Positions 36,713 to 46,566 of a stretch of DNA of 64,000 nucleotides are shown piece by piece. Both the position numbers and the translations under genes were made by a program. The stretch's first letter is position 1. Each line of letters begins with the position of its first letter. The notes below the pieces were generated by a model that was not told where the DNA came from, searched no databases, and was given only the letters and a program-made list of their open reading frames with translations. The DNA comes from Paraburkholderia sp. BL23I1N1 (lineage in GTDB: Bacteria; Pseudomonadota; Gammaproteobacteria; Burkholderiales; Burkholderiaceae). The stretch spans positions 372,001-436,000 of the forward strand of contig NZ_RAPV01000001.1 in NCBI RefSeq assembly GCF_003610295.1. The letters run 5' to 3'.

Positions 36713-38386
36713 ATGCGTTCGAAACGGATTCTTGCTGCGTTGTTGTCTGTCGCGCTCGCGGCGCCGCCGGGCGTGTTCGCGCAATCGCGCGCCGCATCGA
36801 ACACGAACCTCGCGCTCAACGTGCAGTCCGCCGAACCGCCATTGGAGAGCGGCCCGGTCGAATCATTTGCCGACCCGATCGTGCCACCCGATATCGCCCA
36901 ACGCGTTTTCGGCGTCTATGGCGGCGCGCAGAGCCGCTTTTCCGGCAACGCGAGCGCGACCACCGGATGGCGTGTCCCCATCGTCACGCAGCAACTGCCC
37001 GACCTCGGCAACGGCGGCTCCGGCTCGCTGACGCCGCAAGCCGAGCGCGTAATGCGAGAGGTGCGCCGCGACCCCGACTATCTCGACGACTGGCTGGTGC
37101 GCGACTATCTGAACTCGGTCGACGCGAAACTTTCCGCAGCGGCGAGCGCGCTCTACATCGGCGGCTATCGTCCGGACTTCGAGCTGTTCGCGGTCCGCGA
37201 CACGCAGATCAACGCCTTCTCGCTGCCGGGCGGTTTTATCGGCGTGAACGCCGGTTTGATCGTGACGACGCAAACCGACTCCGAACTCGCCTCCGTGCTC
37301 GGTCACGAGATGGGGCACGTCTTGCAGCGGCACATTTCGCGGATGATCACCACCGGCGAACACAGCTCCTATGCCGCGCTCGCCGGCTTGTTGTTCGGCA
37401 TCGTGGCGGGCGTGCTCGCGCACAGCGGCGACCTCGGCAGCGCGATTGCGATTGGCGGCCAGGCGTATGCGGTCGACAACCAGTTGCGTTTCTCGCGCTT
37501 CGCCGAGCACGAAGCGGACCGAGTCGGCTTTCTGCTGCTGGCCGGCGCCGGCTACGACCCCTACGCGATGACGACGTTTTTCGGCCGCCTCGATCGCGCG
37601 GCAATGAACGACACGGGCATACCGGCCTACGCGCGCACCCACCCGTTGACCGGCGAACGGATCGCCGACATGGCAGACCGTGCGCGCCGCGCGCCATACC
37701 GGCAGCCGCATCAGACCTCCGAATACGGATTTGTGCGGGCGCGGGCGCGCTTGCTGCAGGACCGCTCGCGCAGCGAATACGCCGATGAGATTTCGCGCCT
37801 GCGTTCCGAAATCGAGGACCGTACCGCGGTGAACGTCGCCGCGAACTGGTACGGGATCGCGTATGGGCAGATGCTGCTCGAACGTTACGACGATGCGGTG
37901 GCGTCGCTGGCTTCGTCGCGCGCGGTGTTTGGAGCGAGTGAGCGTGCCGAACGCGGTGAACGCGGTGAAGGTGGGCCCATGTGCAGTTCGCCGAGTCTCG
38001 ACGTGCTGGCGGCCGACATCGCACGCCGTGCCGGGCGTAATGATGAGGCGGCTCGTCTTGCCGAATTTGCGCAGAAGCGCTGGCCGCAGTCGAACGCCGC
38101 GATCGACGTGCATATCCAGACCTTGCTGACCTTGAAGCAATTTACCGCCGCGCAGGCGCTGGCTTTGAAGGAAACGCGTGCGCAACCCGATCAGCCTGCC
38201 TGGTGGATGTACCTTGCACAGGCAAGCGCCGGCAGTGGAGATGCGTTGACGCAGCATCGGGCCTTGGCCGAGAAATTCGCCCTCGAGGGAGCCTGGCCGT
38301 CGGCCATCCGGCAATTGAAGGAAGCGCGTGATCTGAAGGTGATCGGCTACTACGATCTCGCGACCGTCGATGCCCGGTTACATTAG
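36713..38386 (+). CDS. Periplasmic M48 metalloprotease, BepA-like
   Basis: 557 residues. Signal peptide MRSKRILAALLSVALAAPPGVFAQ. The zinc site is H198-E-M-G-H202 with the third ligand in RFAEHEADRVGF. NAFSLPGGFIGVNAGLI is the M48 substrate strand. The C-terminal half has TPR-like helical repeats (YDDAVASLASSRAVF, FTAAQALALKETRAQP). Homologues (BepA/YfgC) check outer-membrane protein assembly. Start 36713 places the signal at the N-terminus; a start at 36650 would add 21 non-signal residues. Confidence 0.88.
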   Translation: MRSKRILAALLSVALAAPPGVFAQSRAASNTNLALNVQSAEPPLESGPVESFADPIVPPDIAQRVFGVYGGAQSRFSGNASATTGWRVPIVTQQLPDLGNGGSGSLTPQAERVMREVRRDPDYLDDWLVRDYLNSVDAKLSAAASALYIGGYRPDFELFAVRDTQINAFSLPGGFIGVNAGLIVTTQTDSELASVLGHEMGHVLQRHISRMITTGEHSSYAALAGLLFGIVAGVLAHSGDLGSAIAIGGQAYAVDNQLRFSRFAEHEADRVGFLLLAGAGYDPYAMTTFFGRLDRAAMNDTGIPAYARTHPLTGERIADMADRARRAPYRQPHQTSEYGFVRARARLLQDRSRSEYADEISRLRSEIEDRTAVNVAANWYGIAYGQMLLERYDDAVASLASSRAVFGASERAERGERGEGGPMCSSPSLDVLAADIARRAGRNDEAARLAEFAQKRWPQSNAAIDVHIQTLLTLKQFTAAQALALKETRAQPDQPAWWMYLAQASAGSGDALTQHRALAEKFALEGAWPSAIRQLKEARDLKVIGYYDLATVDARLH

Positions 38387-38515
38387 ATGGAGAGCCGATA
38401 TAAAGAGGAGCGGCTCGACGAGAAGAGTTAGGGGGTGTTGCTGGCCTTCGCAGTCTGACCAGAACGCGGGCTGTGCAAAAGTGTGCAAAAGACCCAGGCA
38501 CTAAGCTGGCAAAAC

Positions 38516-39088
38516 CTAAGCGTTCGCCGCCGGACTGTCGACAAACCCGAACCGCGCGGCAACCTCGTTTCGCTGCACGCCCTGCAAGGGCAGCACAACG
38601 CCATTGTTCCAGCGAAACATCCCGCTCATCGAGTCATCGCCCAACGTCGCGTGGTCAGAAAAAACCTCGAGGTCGTGGTCGTGCAAAACAGCGACTCTCG
38701 GTGGCGCCGAGCCGTCGACGAACAGAATCCCGCCTTCATCGTCGACCAACACCGCCGAAGGCACGAAAGCCCCTCCAGCCTGATCCGTCAAAGAAAGCAC
38801 CCCGGCGGCATCGGCAGACAACCTCACCACCCACGGCGTATAACCCAACTCGATATACACGCGCTGCGGCCCGTTCTGAAAAAACCACTGCCCGCGTTCA
38901 TCGGCGTCGTAATTCCGATTGATAAATCCGAGCAACGCCTCGTGCCGGATCGGCGTGCCAGGCGCGCCGCTGGCCTGAGCGGTTTCATCCCGCATGCGCC
39001 AATTGCCGCGCCGGTCCAGCATCAGCCAGCCGGTGCAACTCGGCACATTCGGCCATTTAGCCAAGGCCTGCTTGACGATGTCATCCAT
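38516..39088 (-). CDS. Conserved hypothetical protein next to YheT-type hydrolase
   Basis: 190 residues, soluble, rich in aromatic residues. Segments such as GWLMLDRRGNWRMRDE and NRNYDADERGQWFFQNGPQRVYIELGYTPWVVRL suggest a compact beta-rich domain. I do not recognise a named function. Its ATG overlaps the stop of the upstream hydrolase gene (ATGGATGA), so the two are translationally coupled. Confidence 0.75.
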   Translation of the reverse strand: MDDIVKQALAKWPNVPSCTGWLMLDRRGNWRMRDETAQASGAPGTPIRHEALLGFINRNYDADERGQWFFQNGPQRVYIELGYTPWVVRLSADAAGVLSLTDQAGGAFVPSAVLVDDEGGILFVDGSAPPRVAVLHDHDLEVFSDHATLGDDSMSGMFRWNNGVVLPLQGVQRNEVAARFGFVDSPAANA

Positions 39089-40220
39089 GATCGACGTACC
39101 GCTCCAGATAACCGAGCACGCGCTGTGACAACCAGTCGATGCGGCCCGGGAAGGGTCCGGTCATAAAGCCGGCGTGGCCGCCGTGCATGGGCTGATCGAG
39201 CTCTACCGATGCCGACACCTCATGCTGCGCCGGTAACGCTTCGGCCGGCAAGAACGGGTCGTTGCGCGCGTTCAGTACCAGTGTCGGCACGGCAATCCCA
39301 GGCAGCAACGGCCGGGTGGTCGCGCTGCTCCAGTAGTCGTTTGTGTCGCGAAAGCCGTGCAGCGGCGCCGTCACCACGTTGTCGAAGTCGTAAATGGTGC
39401 GGCTCGCCAGCATCGTGTCGCGGTCAAACAGCCCCGGAAACTGCGCCAGCTTCTGCTCGGCCTTCTGCTTCAGCGTCTTCAGGAAATTGCGCGTGTAGAC
39501 CATGCCGAAGCCTTGCGATAGCGCACGGCCGCCGGCATGCACGTCGAGCGGCGCCGAAATCGCCGCGGCAGCCGAGAGCACCGGCGACGCGTCTTCGCGC
39601 CGCTCGCCGAGCCAGCGCAGCAGCACATTGCCGCCGAGCGACACGCCCGCCGCCACGATGGGCCCGCGATGCGTGGCGCGCAGGCGCCGCAGGATCCAGT
39701 CGACTTCGTTGCTGTCGGCGAGATGATAAAAACGCGGCAACCGGTTCAGCGGCCCGCTGCAACTGCGAAAGTGCGGCACGACGCCATGCCAGCCGTAGTC
39801 GCGCGCGGCGGCCATCAACGTGGCCGCATAGTGCGACGTGGAACCGCCTTCGAGGCCGTGAAACAGGACGAACAGCGGCGCGTCTTCGGCCGGAACTTGA
39901 GGCGGGGAGAGCGGGTAGAGCGCGGAGGCGGCTTGGCCGTCATGCACCACCCAATCGAGATCGATGAAATCGCCGTCCGGCGTATCCCAGCGTTCACGCC
40001 GGAACGTGACGGCCGGACGGCGCGCGAACAACGCGGGAACGATGGTCTGCACATGCCGGTTCGGCAGCCAGAGCGGCGCGCGGTAGAACAGATCGAGCGT
40101 GGTCCTGGCAGCGGCTGCGGCGCGTGTTGCGCCGGTAGAGGCGGATGTATCGTGCGTCGTCCCCCAATGCCCAATCGGGACCTCATTCGAGACGGGGGAC
40201 TTCCTGCGGGGCGTACTCAT
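39081..40220 (-). CDS. Alpha/beta hydrolase, YheT family
   Basis: 379 residues. The hydrolase fold is shown by LFVLFHGLEGGSTSHYAATLM (oxyanion region), nucleophile elbow GVSLGGNVLLRWLGE with the Ser, VLNARNDPFLP for the acidic residue and HGGHAGFMTG for the His. YheT enzymes are uncharacterised esterase-like proteins. DLFYRAPLWLPNRHVQTIVPALF is the family N-terminal motif, so the initial 45 residues may include an overlong start. It is coupled to the following hypothetical gene. Confidence 0.85.
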   Translation of the reverse strand: MSTPRRKSPVSNEVPIGHWGTTHDTSASTGATRAAAAARTTLDLFYRAPLWLPNRHVQTIVPALFARRPAVTFRRERWDTPDGDFIDLDWVVHDGQAASALYPLSPPQVPAEDAPLFVLFHGLEGGSTSHYAATLMAAARDYGWHGVVPHFRSCSGPLNRLPRFYHLADSNEVDWILRRLRATHRGPIVAAGVSLGGNVLLRWLGERREDASPVLSAAAAISAPLDVHAGGRALSQGFGMVYTRNFLKTLKQKAEQKLAQFPGLFDRDTMLASRTIYDFDNVVTAPLHGFRDTNDYWSSATTRPLLPGIAVPTLVLNARNDPFLPAEALPAQHEVSASVELDQPMHGGHAGFMTGPFPGRIDWLSQRVLGYLERYVDHG

Positions 40221-40276
40221 ACCAGCGTCGAAGCAAAAAGATCAAACCGGTGAAACAGGCAAACGCCCGTCAAACG

Positions 40277-40723
40277 TCAGTGCAGCGATCCCTGACCATG
40301 CCGCATCTTGGTGGCGAACTGACTGGCGGTCTCATTCGGCATCGGACTCGCGTGAATATGCGCGATCCGCCACTCGCCGCGTTCGTGGACCATGACGTAA
40401 GTGGTGAACACCATGGTGGGCGCCGCCTTCGGATCGGCCGGGCGGTGCGCTTCGGCAATGGCGTAGACGACCGTGCCGAGGCTGTCGTAGACGCGAATAT
40501 CGAGCGGTTCAATCGAAACGGGCGCGGTTTCGAGCTGGATTTGCAAGCCGGCGCGAATACTGTCGAGGCCGTGCAGATGGGAGCCGTCGGCGCAGATGCA
40601 ACTGACGAACTCCTCATCGATCCACAGGCCCATCAAGCTGTCGATATTCACCTCGGCGACGGCCTGGTAATAGGCGTTCAGCGTATCGGCGGCGGCTTCG
40701 AAGATATGGGCAAAACGTGGCAT
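40277..40723 (-). CDS. SnoaL/NTF2-like fold protein
   Basis: 148 residues. ADTLNAYYQAVAEVNIDSLMGLWIDEEFVSCICADGSHLHGLDSIRAGLQ and the closing VMVHERGEWRIAHIHASPMP are typical of the cone-shaped NTF2 fold seen in SnoaL-like and YybH-like proteins. No catalytic residue can be assigned with confidence. It is upstream of the YheT gene on the same strand, with a 56-bp gap. Confidence 0.75.
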   Translation of the reverse strand: MPRFAHIFEAAADTLNAYYQAVAEVNIDSLMGLWIDEEFVSCICADGSHLHGLDSIRAGLQIQLETAPVSIEPLDIRVYDSLGTVVYAIAEAHRPADPKAAPTMVFTTYVMVHERGEWRIAHIHASPMPNETASQFATKMRHGQGSLH

Positions 40724-40899
40724 GGCTCGTCAGTCTCTTGTGCGCGGCGCGCGGTTGCGGGGCAGCTCAGCGGGACAGTCCGGAGCACCGGACAATCGCA
40801 CCCAAGCGCGAGAATGCCCGCGCCGCAAGGCGCGAACATGACGCGACGCGTTCAGGGGCGTGCGGTGTTGCGTGCAAGTATCAGTCGAATCAGTTTGGC

Positions 40900-41925
40900 T
40901 CAACGTTGCGCAAGCAACATGCCGCGCAAATCGCCGAATACCTGCTCGGCGCTCAGCTGCTTCAGGCAGTTCAGATGCCCTAGCGGACATTCGCGCTGAA
41001 AACAGGGACTGCATTCGAGATGGAGCCATTGTACCTTCGCAAGCTCGGACAAGGGCGGCGTGTGGCGTGGATCGGTCGAACCGTACACGGCCACCAGCGG
41101 CCGGCGCAGCGCGGCGGCCACGTGCATCAACCCGGAGTCGTTGGTGACGACGGCGTTGGCCCGCGCGATCAGCGCGCACGCCTCGCTCAGCGCGGTCTGG
41201 CCGCACAGATTGCGCACGTTCGGCGCTTTTTCGGCGATGGCCTGGGCAAGCGGCGCGTCTTTCGGCGAGCCGAGCGCGACGATCTGCGTGTACGGGAACG
41301 ACTGGCCGACGATCTGCGCGAGCGCTGCGAAATGCTCGGGCGGCCAGCGCTTGGCCGGACCGTACTCGGCGCCCGGGCAGAACACCAGCAGCGGCACACG
41401 CGTATCCAGATTGAAGCGCGCGGAGACGCGCGAGGCTTCGTTCAAGTCGGCATCGAGCCGGGGCATCGGCAGGTCGTCGGGGATCTTGGCGCCGGGCGCG
41501 TAGGCGAGCGCGGCGTAGTGACCGACCATCGGCGGGCGTTCGTCTTTGCGCGGATTCGCGTGACGTACGTTCAGCAAGCCGTAGCGGCTTTCGCCGGTGT
41601 AGCCGATGCGTAGCGGAATGCCCGCCATCCATGGAATCAGTGCCGACTTGAGCGAATTCGGCAGGACGTAAGCCGCGTCGTAGCCGACGTCGCGCAAGTC
41701 GCTCGACAGTTGCCAGCGGCGCAGCATCTGCAGCTTGCCGTGCGCGAGGTCGGTTGCGTAGACGTCGCGAATCTCAGGCATGCGTTCGAGCACGGGTGCG
41801 ACCCACGAGGGCGCGACCGCGTCGATCACGATGCGCGGATGCAATTTCACGAGGCGCGCAAACAGCGGCTGCGCCATCAATGCGTCACCGATCCAGTTCG
41901 GTGCGATAACCAACGCGCGACGCAT
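40900..41925 (-). CDS. waaF: ADP-heptose:LPS heptosyltransferase II
   Basis: 341 residues, glycosyltransferase family 9. It adds the second L-glycero-D-manno-heptose to the LPS inner core. MRRALVIAPNWIGDALMAQPLFARL (N-terminal motif), LPNSLKSALIPW, FCPGAEYGPAKRWP and the ADP-heptose site TNDSGLMHVAAALRRPLVAVYGSTDPRHTPP are clear. CSPCFQRECPLGHLNCL is the usual Cys-rich end. Located after ilvE and a zinc-finger gene on the same strand, as in other Burkholderiaceae. Confidence 0.95.
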   Translation of the reverse strand: MRRALVIAPNWIGDALMAQPLFARLVKLHPRIVIDAVAPSWVAPVLERMPEIRDVYATDLAHGKLQMLRRWQLSSDLRDVGYDAAYVLPNSLKSALIPWMAGIPLRIGYTGESRYGLLNVRHANPRKDERPPMVGHYAALAYAPGAKIPDDLPMPRLDADLNEASRVSARFNLDTRVPLLVFCPGAEYGPAKRWPPEHFAALAQIVGQSFPYTQIVALGSPKDAPLAQAIAEKAPNVRNLCGQTALSEACALIARANAVVTNDSGLMHVAAALRRPLVAVYGSTDPRHTPPLSELAKVQWLHLECSPCFQRECPLGHLNCLKQLSAEQVFGDLRGMLLAQR

Positions 41926-42191
41926 CAGAGTGAGTGTCCGGTGTCGAAACGAAGCGCCGCGCGCGCCATGCGCGTGGCGTTCGATGGTGTCAAAGGGGAA
42001 AAGCCGCGAGCTTTGCGGTGCGGGTCCGGCATGGCCAGTCCCGCCGCGGCTGCGGCTTGGCTGCGAAGCGCTTGTCTTGCCGCCACCTGCTGCAATAGCA
42101 AAGCCGGCGCGTCACGTGACGAACCGGCGGGCAGCGGGCGAGCCGGCAAAGAGCGCAGCAAGCGATCGGTGCTCAGTGCGCGATATTCAGG

Positions 42192-42386
42192 TTAGTGACC
42201 CCTGACCACTTCGCCGTCGCGCAACTTGTAGCGCGTGCTGCAATACGGGCATTTTGCTTCGCCGTGCGTGACGTCGATGAAGACGCGCGGATGCGCGCTC
42301 CAGCGCGGCATGGCCGGGTTCGGGCAATACGCCGGCAGGTCTTTTGCCGACAGTTCGACCAGCGGCATTTCCTTGATTTCGCTCAT
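42192..42386 (-). CDS. Zinc-finger CHCC domain protein
   Basis: 64 residues. The Cys/His pattern CPNPAMPRWSAHPRVFIDV...GEAKCPYCSTRYKL fits the zf-CHCC domain found in NDUFS6-like proteins and a family of small bacterial proteins. Start MSEIKEMPLVEL at 42386 follows a GAGAACG region. It lies 77 bp after the ilvE stop on the same strand. Function unknown; it may be a structural zinc protein. Confidence 0.85.
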   Translation of the reverse strand: MSEIKEMPLVELSAKDLPAYCPNPAMPRWSAHPRVFIDVTHGEAKCPYCSTRYKLRDGEVVRGH

Positions 42387-42463
42387 GGGGACGTTCTCGT
42401 TGTATGCAGGGTGCGTGCGTTGCGCCGGCAAAAGACCAGGGGCCCGGGCCGGTGCAGCGCGCG

Positions 42464-43387
42464 TTAGATCTTGGTGAGCCAGTGCGCGTACTTGTCGCTC
42501 TTGCCGTTCACGATATCGAAGAAGCCCGATTGCAGCTTCTCGGTGATCGGGCCGCGTGCGCCCGAGCCGATCGTGCGGTTGTCGAGTTCGCGGATCGGTG
42601 TGACTTCGGCGGCGGTGCCGGTGAAGAACGCTTCGTCGCAGGTGTAGACCTCGTCGCGCGTGATGCGTTTTTCGATCACCTGGATGCCCGCGTCGCGCGC
42701 CAGCGTGATAACCGTGTCGCGCGTGATGCCGTCGAGGCACGAGGACAGATCCGGCGTGTACAGCTTGTCGTTGTTCACGAGGAAGAAGTTCTCGCCGGAG
42801 CCTTCCGACACGTAGCCGTCCACGTCGAGCAGCAGCGCCTCGTCGTAACCGTCGGCGATCGCCTCCTGGTTGGCGAGAATCGAGTTCACGTACCAGCCCG
42901 ACGCCTTGGCGCGGACCATCGACACGTTCACGTGATGCCGCGTGAACGACGAAGTCTTCACGCGGATGCCCTTGGCAATGCCGTCTTCACCGAGGTAAGC
43001 ACCCCACGGCCAGGCGGCGATCGCCACGTGGATCGTGTTGCCCTTGGCCGACACGCCGAGCTTTTCCGAGCCGACCCAGATGATCGGGCGCAGGTAGCAG
43101 GATTCCAGCTTGTTCTGGCGGACCACTTCGCATTGCGCGGCGGCCAGCGTTTCGTGGTCGAACGGCACGTCCATCTGGAAGATCTTGGCCGAGTTCAAGA
43201 GGCGCTTGGTGTGTTCCTGCAGGCGGAAAATCGCCGTGCCGCCATCCGCCGTCTTGTAGGCGCGGACACCTTCGAAAACGCCCATGCCGTAATGCAGCGT
43301 ATGGGTCAGCACGTGGATCTTGGCGTCGCGCCAGTCGATGAGCTTGCCATCCATCCAGATCTTGCCGTCGCGGTCGGCCATTGACAT
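42464..43387 (-). CDS. ilvE: Branched-chain amino-acid aminotransferase
   Basis: 307 residues, PLP fold type IV. It transfers amino groups between glutamate and the keto acids of Leu, Ile and Val. KIWMDGKLIDWRDAKIHVLTHTLHYGMGVFEGVRAY is the class signature; the PLP lysine lies in SMVRAKASGWYVNSILA, and EGSGENFFLV and TGTAAEVTPIRELD bind cofactor. Divergent from azlC. Confidence 0.96.
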   Translation of the reverse strand: MSMADRDGKIWMDGKLIDWRDAKIHVLTHTLHYGMGVFEGVRAYKTADGGTAIFRLQEHTKRLLNSAKIFQMDVPFDHETLAAAQCEVVRQNKLESCYLRPIIWVGSEKLGVSAKGNTIHVAIAAWPWGAYLGEDGIAKGIRVKTSSFTRHHVNVSMVRAKASGWYVNSILANQEAIADGYDEALLLDVDGYVSEGSGENFFLVNNDKLYTPDLSSCLDGITRDTVITLARDAGIQVIEKRITRDEVYTCDEAFFTGTAAEVTPIRELDNRTIGSGARGPITEKLQSGFFDIVNGKSDKYAHWLTKI

Positions 43388-43581
43388 ACGATTCTCCAGC
43401 GGGTGCGGTGAAAGAGCGTCATTTTAGCGTCTTTTGCACACGAAACGGGCATTTGGCCGCACACCGGGCGCTATAATTCGGCGCACGCATAATTCAAATC
43501 CGGATGCGCCAGCGGGTGCTTGACGACCTGGCGCCGACTTCCCTTCGTTGCGGCGCCGTCTCACGCCCGCGTTTTCGCCCC

Positions 43582-44328
43582 ATGCTCGCTCGACTGTCAG
43601 ATACCGATCGCCGTGCCTTCCGTGAAGGCGCGCGCGACTATTCGCCCACGCTGATGGCGATTTTCTCCTGGGGCCTCGTCACTGGCATTGCGATGAGCAA
43701 GTCCGTGCTCGCGCTGCCGCAGGCGCTCACCATGTCGCTGCTGTGCTACGCCGGTTCGTCGCAACTGGCCGTGCTGCCACTCCTCGCCGCCAAGCTGCCG
43801 GTCTGGACCGTGCTGCTCACCGCCGCGATGGTCAATACGCGCTTTGTGATCTTCAGCGCCGGTCTCGCGCCGCACTTTTCCTATCTGCCGATGTGGCGGC
43901 GCATCGTACTGGGCTATTTCAACGGCGACGTGATCTACCTGTTGTTTCAGAAGAAGAGCTTCCAGACCGGTTACCTGCCTGGCAAGGAGGCGTATTTCTG
44001 GGGCATGGCGGTGTGCAGTTGGCTGTCGTGGCAGGTCTCGTCGATCGTCGGCATCCTGCTGGCGAGCCTGATTCCGGACAACTGGGGCCTCGCGCTCGCG
44101 GGCACGCTGGCGTTGCTGCCGATCATGGTGTCGGCGATCGCCACGCGTTCCACGCTGGTTGCCGTCAGCATTGCGGGCCTCGTGTCGCTGCTCGCTTTCG
44201 ACCTGCCGTACCGGCTCGAGCTGCCGCTGGCGGTGATCGCGGCGATTCTCGCGGGCAGTGCCGCCGACCTGATGGTCGAGCGTGCCGATTTGCGCCGCAT
44301 CCGTAACCGCGCCGGAGATTCCCCATGA
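43582..44328 (+). CDS. azlC: AzlC family branched-chain amino acid exporter, large subunit
   Basis: 248 residues, about eight membrane helices. YSPTLMAIFSWGLVTGIAMSKS, LTMSLLCYAGSSQLAVLPLLAA and AAMVNTRFVIFSAGLAPH are AzlC/YgaZ motifs. With AzlD it exports Val/Leu analogues. ATG 43582 was chosen over a 26-residue upstream extension lacking similarity. The stop overlaps azlD (ATGA). Being divergent from ilvE, it pairs with branched-chain amino acid metabolism. A TATAAT at 43471-43476 could be its -10 element. Confidence 0.9.
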   Translation: MLARLSDTDRRAFREGARDYSPTLMAIFSWGLVTGIAMSKSVLALPQALTMSLLCYAGSSQLAVLPLLAAKLPVWTVLLTAAMVNTRFVIFSAGLAPHFSYLPMWRRIVLGYFNGDVIYLLFQKKSFQTGYLPGKEAYFWGMAVCSWLSWQVSSIVGILLASLIPDNWGLALAGTLALLPIMVSAIATRSTLVAVSIAGLVSLLAFDLPYRLELPLAVIAAILAGSAADLMVERADLRRIRNRAGDSP

Positions 44329-44648
44329 CATCCACGCAGATCTGGCTGGCCATTATCGGCATGACCTTCGTCACCGCAGTGACACGCGCCATGTTTCTAA
44401 TCGGCGGCGAGCGCACGGTTTTACCGGCCCGCGTTCAGCGGATGCTGCGCTATGCGCCGGCCGCGGCGCTGGCAGCCGTCGTGCTGCCCGATGTGCTGAG
44501 CACGCCGGAAGGGCTCTCGTTTGCGCCGTCGAACCACGAGTTTTACGCGACGCTGGCCGGTCTCGCGTGGTTTTTGTTGCGACGCACCATGCTCGGCACG
44601 ATTGTGGTGGGAATGGTCGTGTTCACGCTCTTGCGCCTCTTCATGTAA
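44325..44648 (+). CDS. azlD: AzlD family branched-chain amino acid exporter, small subunit
   Basis: 107 residues with four hydrophobic segments: WLAIIGMTFVTAVTRAMFLIGGERTVLPARVQRMLRYAPAAALAAVVLPDVL is the AzlD/YgaH pattern. Its start overlaps the azlC stop, so translation is coupled and both form one complex. Confidence 0.9.
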   Translation: MTSTQIWLAIIGMTFVTAVTRAMFLIGGERTVLPARVQRMLRYAPAAALAAVVLPDVLSTPEGLSFAPSNHEFYATLAGLAWFLLRRTMLGTIVVGMVVFTLLRLFM

Positions 44649-44920
44649 TTGATTGAACTGAAAATGCTGTGTTGCAACATGCGCGATGCATCCTCCAAAT
44701 ACGGGACATTCGCCTGGTTGCGGGTCTGAAGGCAGTGTGGATCAGTTAAAATGGCTGTTTCCGGGATAAGCGCGCCGCTGCATGGCGCGACAGCCGCGGC
44801 TCTGCCGCCGGCGCCCGACTCAGTGGAGCCGCTGCCGTGCCCAAGCGCTGGAGTTTGCCGCGCTCACGACCCAGCGCGTCGTCCGCCACCGCCTTCTCAT
44901 CAACTCGCACATACACGCCC

Positions 44921-46114
44921 ATGAACAAGGTATTGCGTCTCTCCGATCTGATCGCCGAAGGCAAGCTAGCCGGCAAACGCGTGTTCATCCGCGCCGATTT
45001 GAACGTGCCGCAGGACGATCAAGGCAACATCACCGAAGACACCCGCATCCGCGCCTCCGTGCCGGCGATCAAGGCCGCGCTGGACGCAGGCGCCGCCGTG
45101 ATGGTTACGTCGCATCTGGGCCGCCCGACCGAAGGCGAATTCAAGCCGGAAGACTCGCTTGCGCCGGTCGCGAAGCGTCTGGCCGAGCTGCTCGGCCGTG
45201 ACGTGCCGCTGGTGGCCAACTGGGTGGAAAACGGCGTGAACGTCGCGCCGGGCCAGGTCGTGCTGCTGGAGAACTGCCGCGTCAACAAGGGCGAAAAGAA
45301 GGATTCCGACGAACTCGCGCAGAAAATGGCGAAGCTCTGCGACATCTACGTGAACGACGCGTTCGGCACCGCGCACCGCGCCGAAGCGACCACGCACGGC
45401 ATCGCCAAATACGCGCCGGTCGCCTGTGCGGGGCCGCTGCTGGCCGCTGAGCTCGAAGCACTCGGCCAGGCGCTGGGCGCGCCGAAGCGTCCGCTGGTGG
45501 CAATCGTCGCCGGCTCGAAGGTGTCCACCAAGCTGACCATCCTGAAGTCGCTCGCCGACAAGGTCGATCAGCTGATCGTTGGCGGCGGCATCGCCAATAC
45601 GTTCGTGCTGGCGGCGGGCCTGAAGATCGGCAAGTCGCTCGCCGAAGCCGATCTGGTCAACGAAGCCAAGGCCATTATCGACGCCGCGAAAGCCCGCGGC
45701 GCCTCGGTGCCGATTCCGATCGACGTGGTCACGGCGAAAGAATTCTCGCCGACCGCCAAGGCTGAAGTGAAAGCCGTGGCGGACGTGCAGGACGACGACA
45801 TGATCCTCGACATCGGACCGGAAACCGCCAAGGTGCTCGCCGCACAACTGGAAAAGGCCGGCACGATCGTGTGGAACGGCCCGGTCGGCGTGTTCGAATT
45901 CGATCAGTTCGGCAACGGAACCAAGACGCTCGCTGACGCGATCGCCAAATCGCCGGCGTTCTCGATTGCAGGCGGCGGCGACACGCTGGCCGCGATTGCC
46001 AAGTACGGCATCCACGACAAGGTCAGCTACATTTCAACGGGCGGCGGCGCCTTCCTCGAGTTCCTTGAGGGCAAGAAGCTGCCGGCGGTCGAAGTTCTGG
46101 AATCGCGGGCTTAA
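44921..46114 (+). CDS. pgk: Phosphoglycerate kinase
   Basis: 397 residues. Glycolytic ATP formation from 1,3-bisphosphoglycerate. [31 protein letters not shown] (substrate site), [34 protein letters not shown] [12 protein letters not shown] and [17 protein letters not shown] (nucleotide site) are all intact. Start [11 protein letters not shown] at 44921. Followed by pyk and fba on the same strand. Confidence 0.97.
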   Translation: MNKVLRLSDLIAEGKLAGKRVFIRADLNVPQDDQGNITEDTRIRASVPAIKAALDAGAAVMVTSHLGRPTEGEFKPEDSLAPVAKRLAELLGRDVPLVANWVENGVNVAPGQVVLLENCRVNKGEKKDSDELAQKMAKLCDIYVNDAFGTAHRAEATTHGIAKYAPVACAGPLLAAELEALGQALGAPKRPLVAIVAGSKVSTKLTILKSLADKVDQLIVGGGIANTFVLAAGLKIGKSLAEADLVNEAKAIIDAAKARGASVPIPIDVVTAKEFSPTAKAEVKAVADVQDDDMILDIGPETAKVLAAQLEKAGTIVWNGPVGVFEFDQFGNGTKTLADAIAKSPAFSIAGGGDTLAAIAKYGIHDKVSYISTGGGAFLEFLEGKKLPAVEVLESRA

Positions 46115-46566
46115 CGTGGCGACGCGCTCCCCCTCAGCGAAGTCTGCAAAAGCGCGCGGTAGCATGTTGCCGCGCAACACCGCAGCTGCAACGGCAGGGG
46201 AGCGCGAAGCGCGCTCCGCCGCAGTACCGCAAGCGTTAAACCACGCAACAGCCCACGCAGTAACCGAGCAGGAAGAATCCGGGTCGCCCCTCGCGCTCGC
46301 GGAGTTGGCCACTGCCAACGAGGCAGCGGAATTGTCCAGTGCAAACGCTGTGCAAGCCGCCCCCTCGCCGGCAGAACTCCCGGACGCAGAGGTCGCGCCC
46401 GCACCCCCACCGGCATCCCCCGTGCTGGTGTCGAACACCGCTTCACCCCATAAAGCGACGCTGGTTTTCAACCGGCGCGCAGCCCCCGGCAGCATCCTTC
46501 GGTGCGCAGCCTCCGCATCCGACTCGCAGCGCTCATTCCAGCGATCCTATCCAGACGAGGAGACTC
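46115..46566. other. Long spacer between pgk and pyk without recognised gene
   Basis: 452 bases. Open frames here run into pyk or lack any family features; their Ala/Pro-rich translations look like frame artefacts of GC-rich DNA. It likely holds the pyk promoter or leader. Confidence 0.4.

Noticed and set aside
41925..42161. 78-codon minus-strand frame whose stop overlaps the waaF start (TGATG)
   Set aside because: Ala/Arg-rich translation with no recognisable pattern and mixed codon use; the overlap alone is not enough. Could be revisited if conserved in relatives.
46135..46566. Possible small genes between pgk and pyk
   Set aside because: Frames run through into pyk in the wrong phase and show only Ala/Pro/Ser-rich composition.
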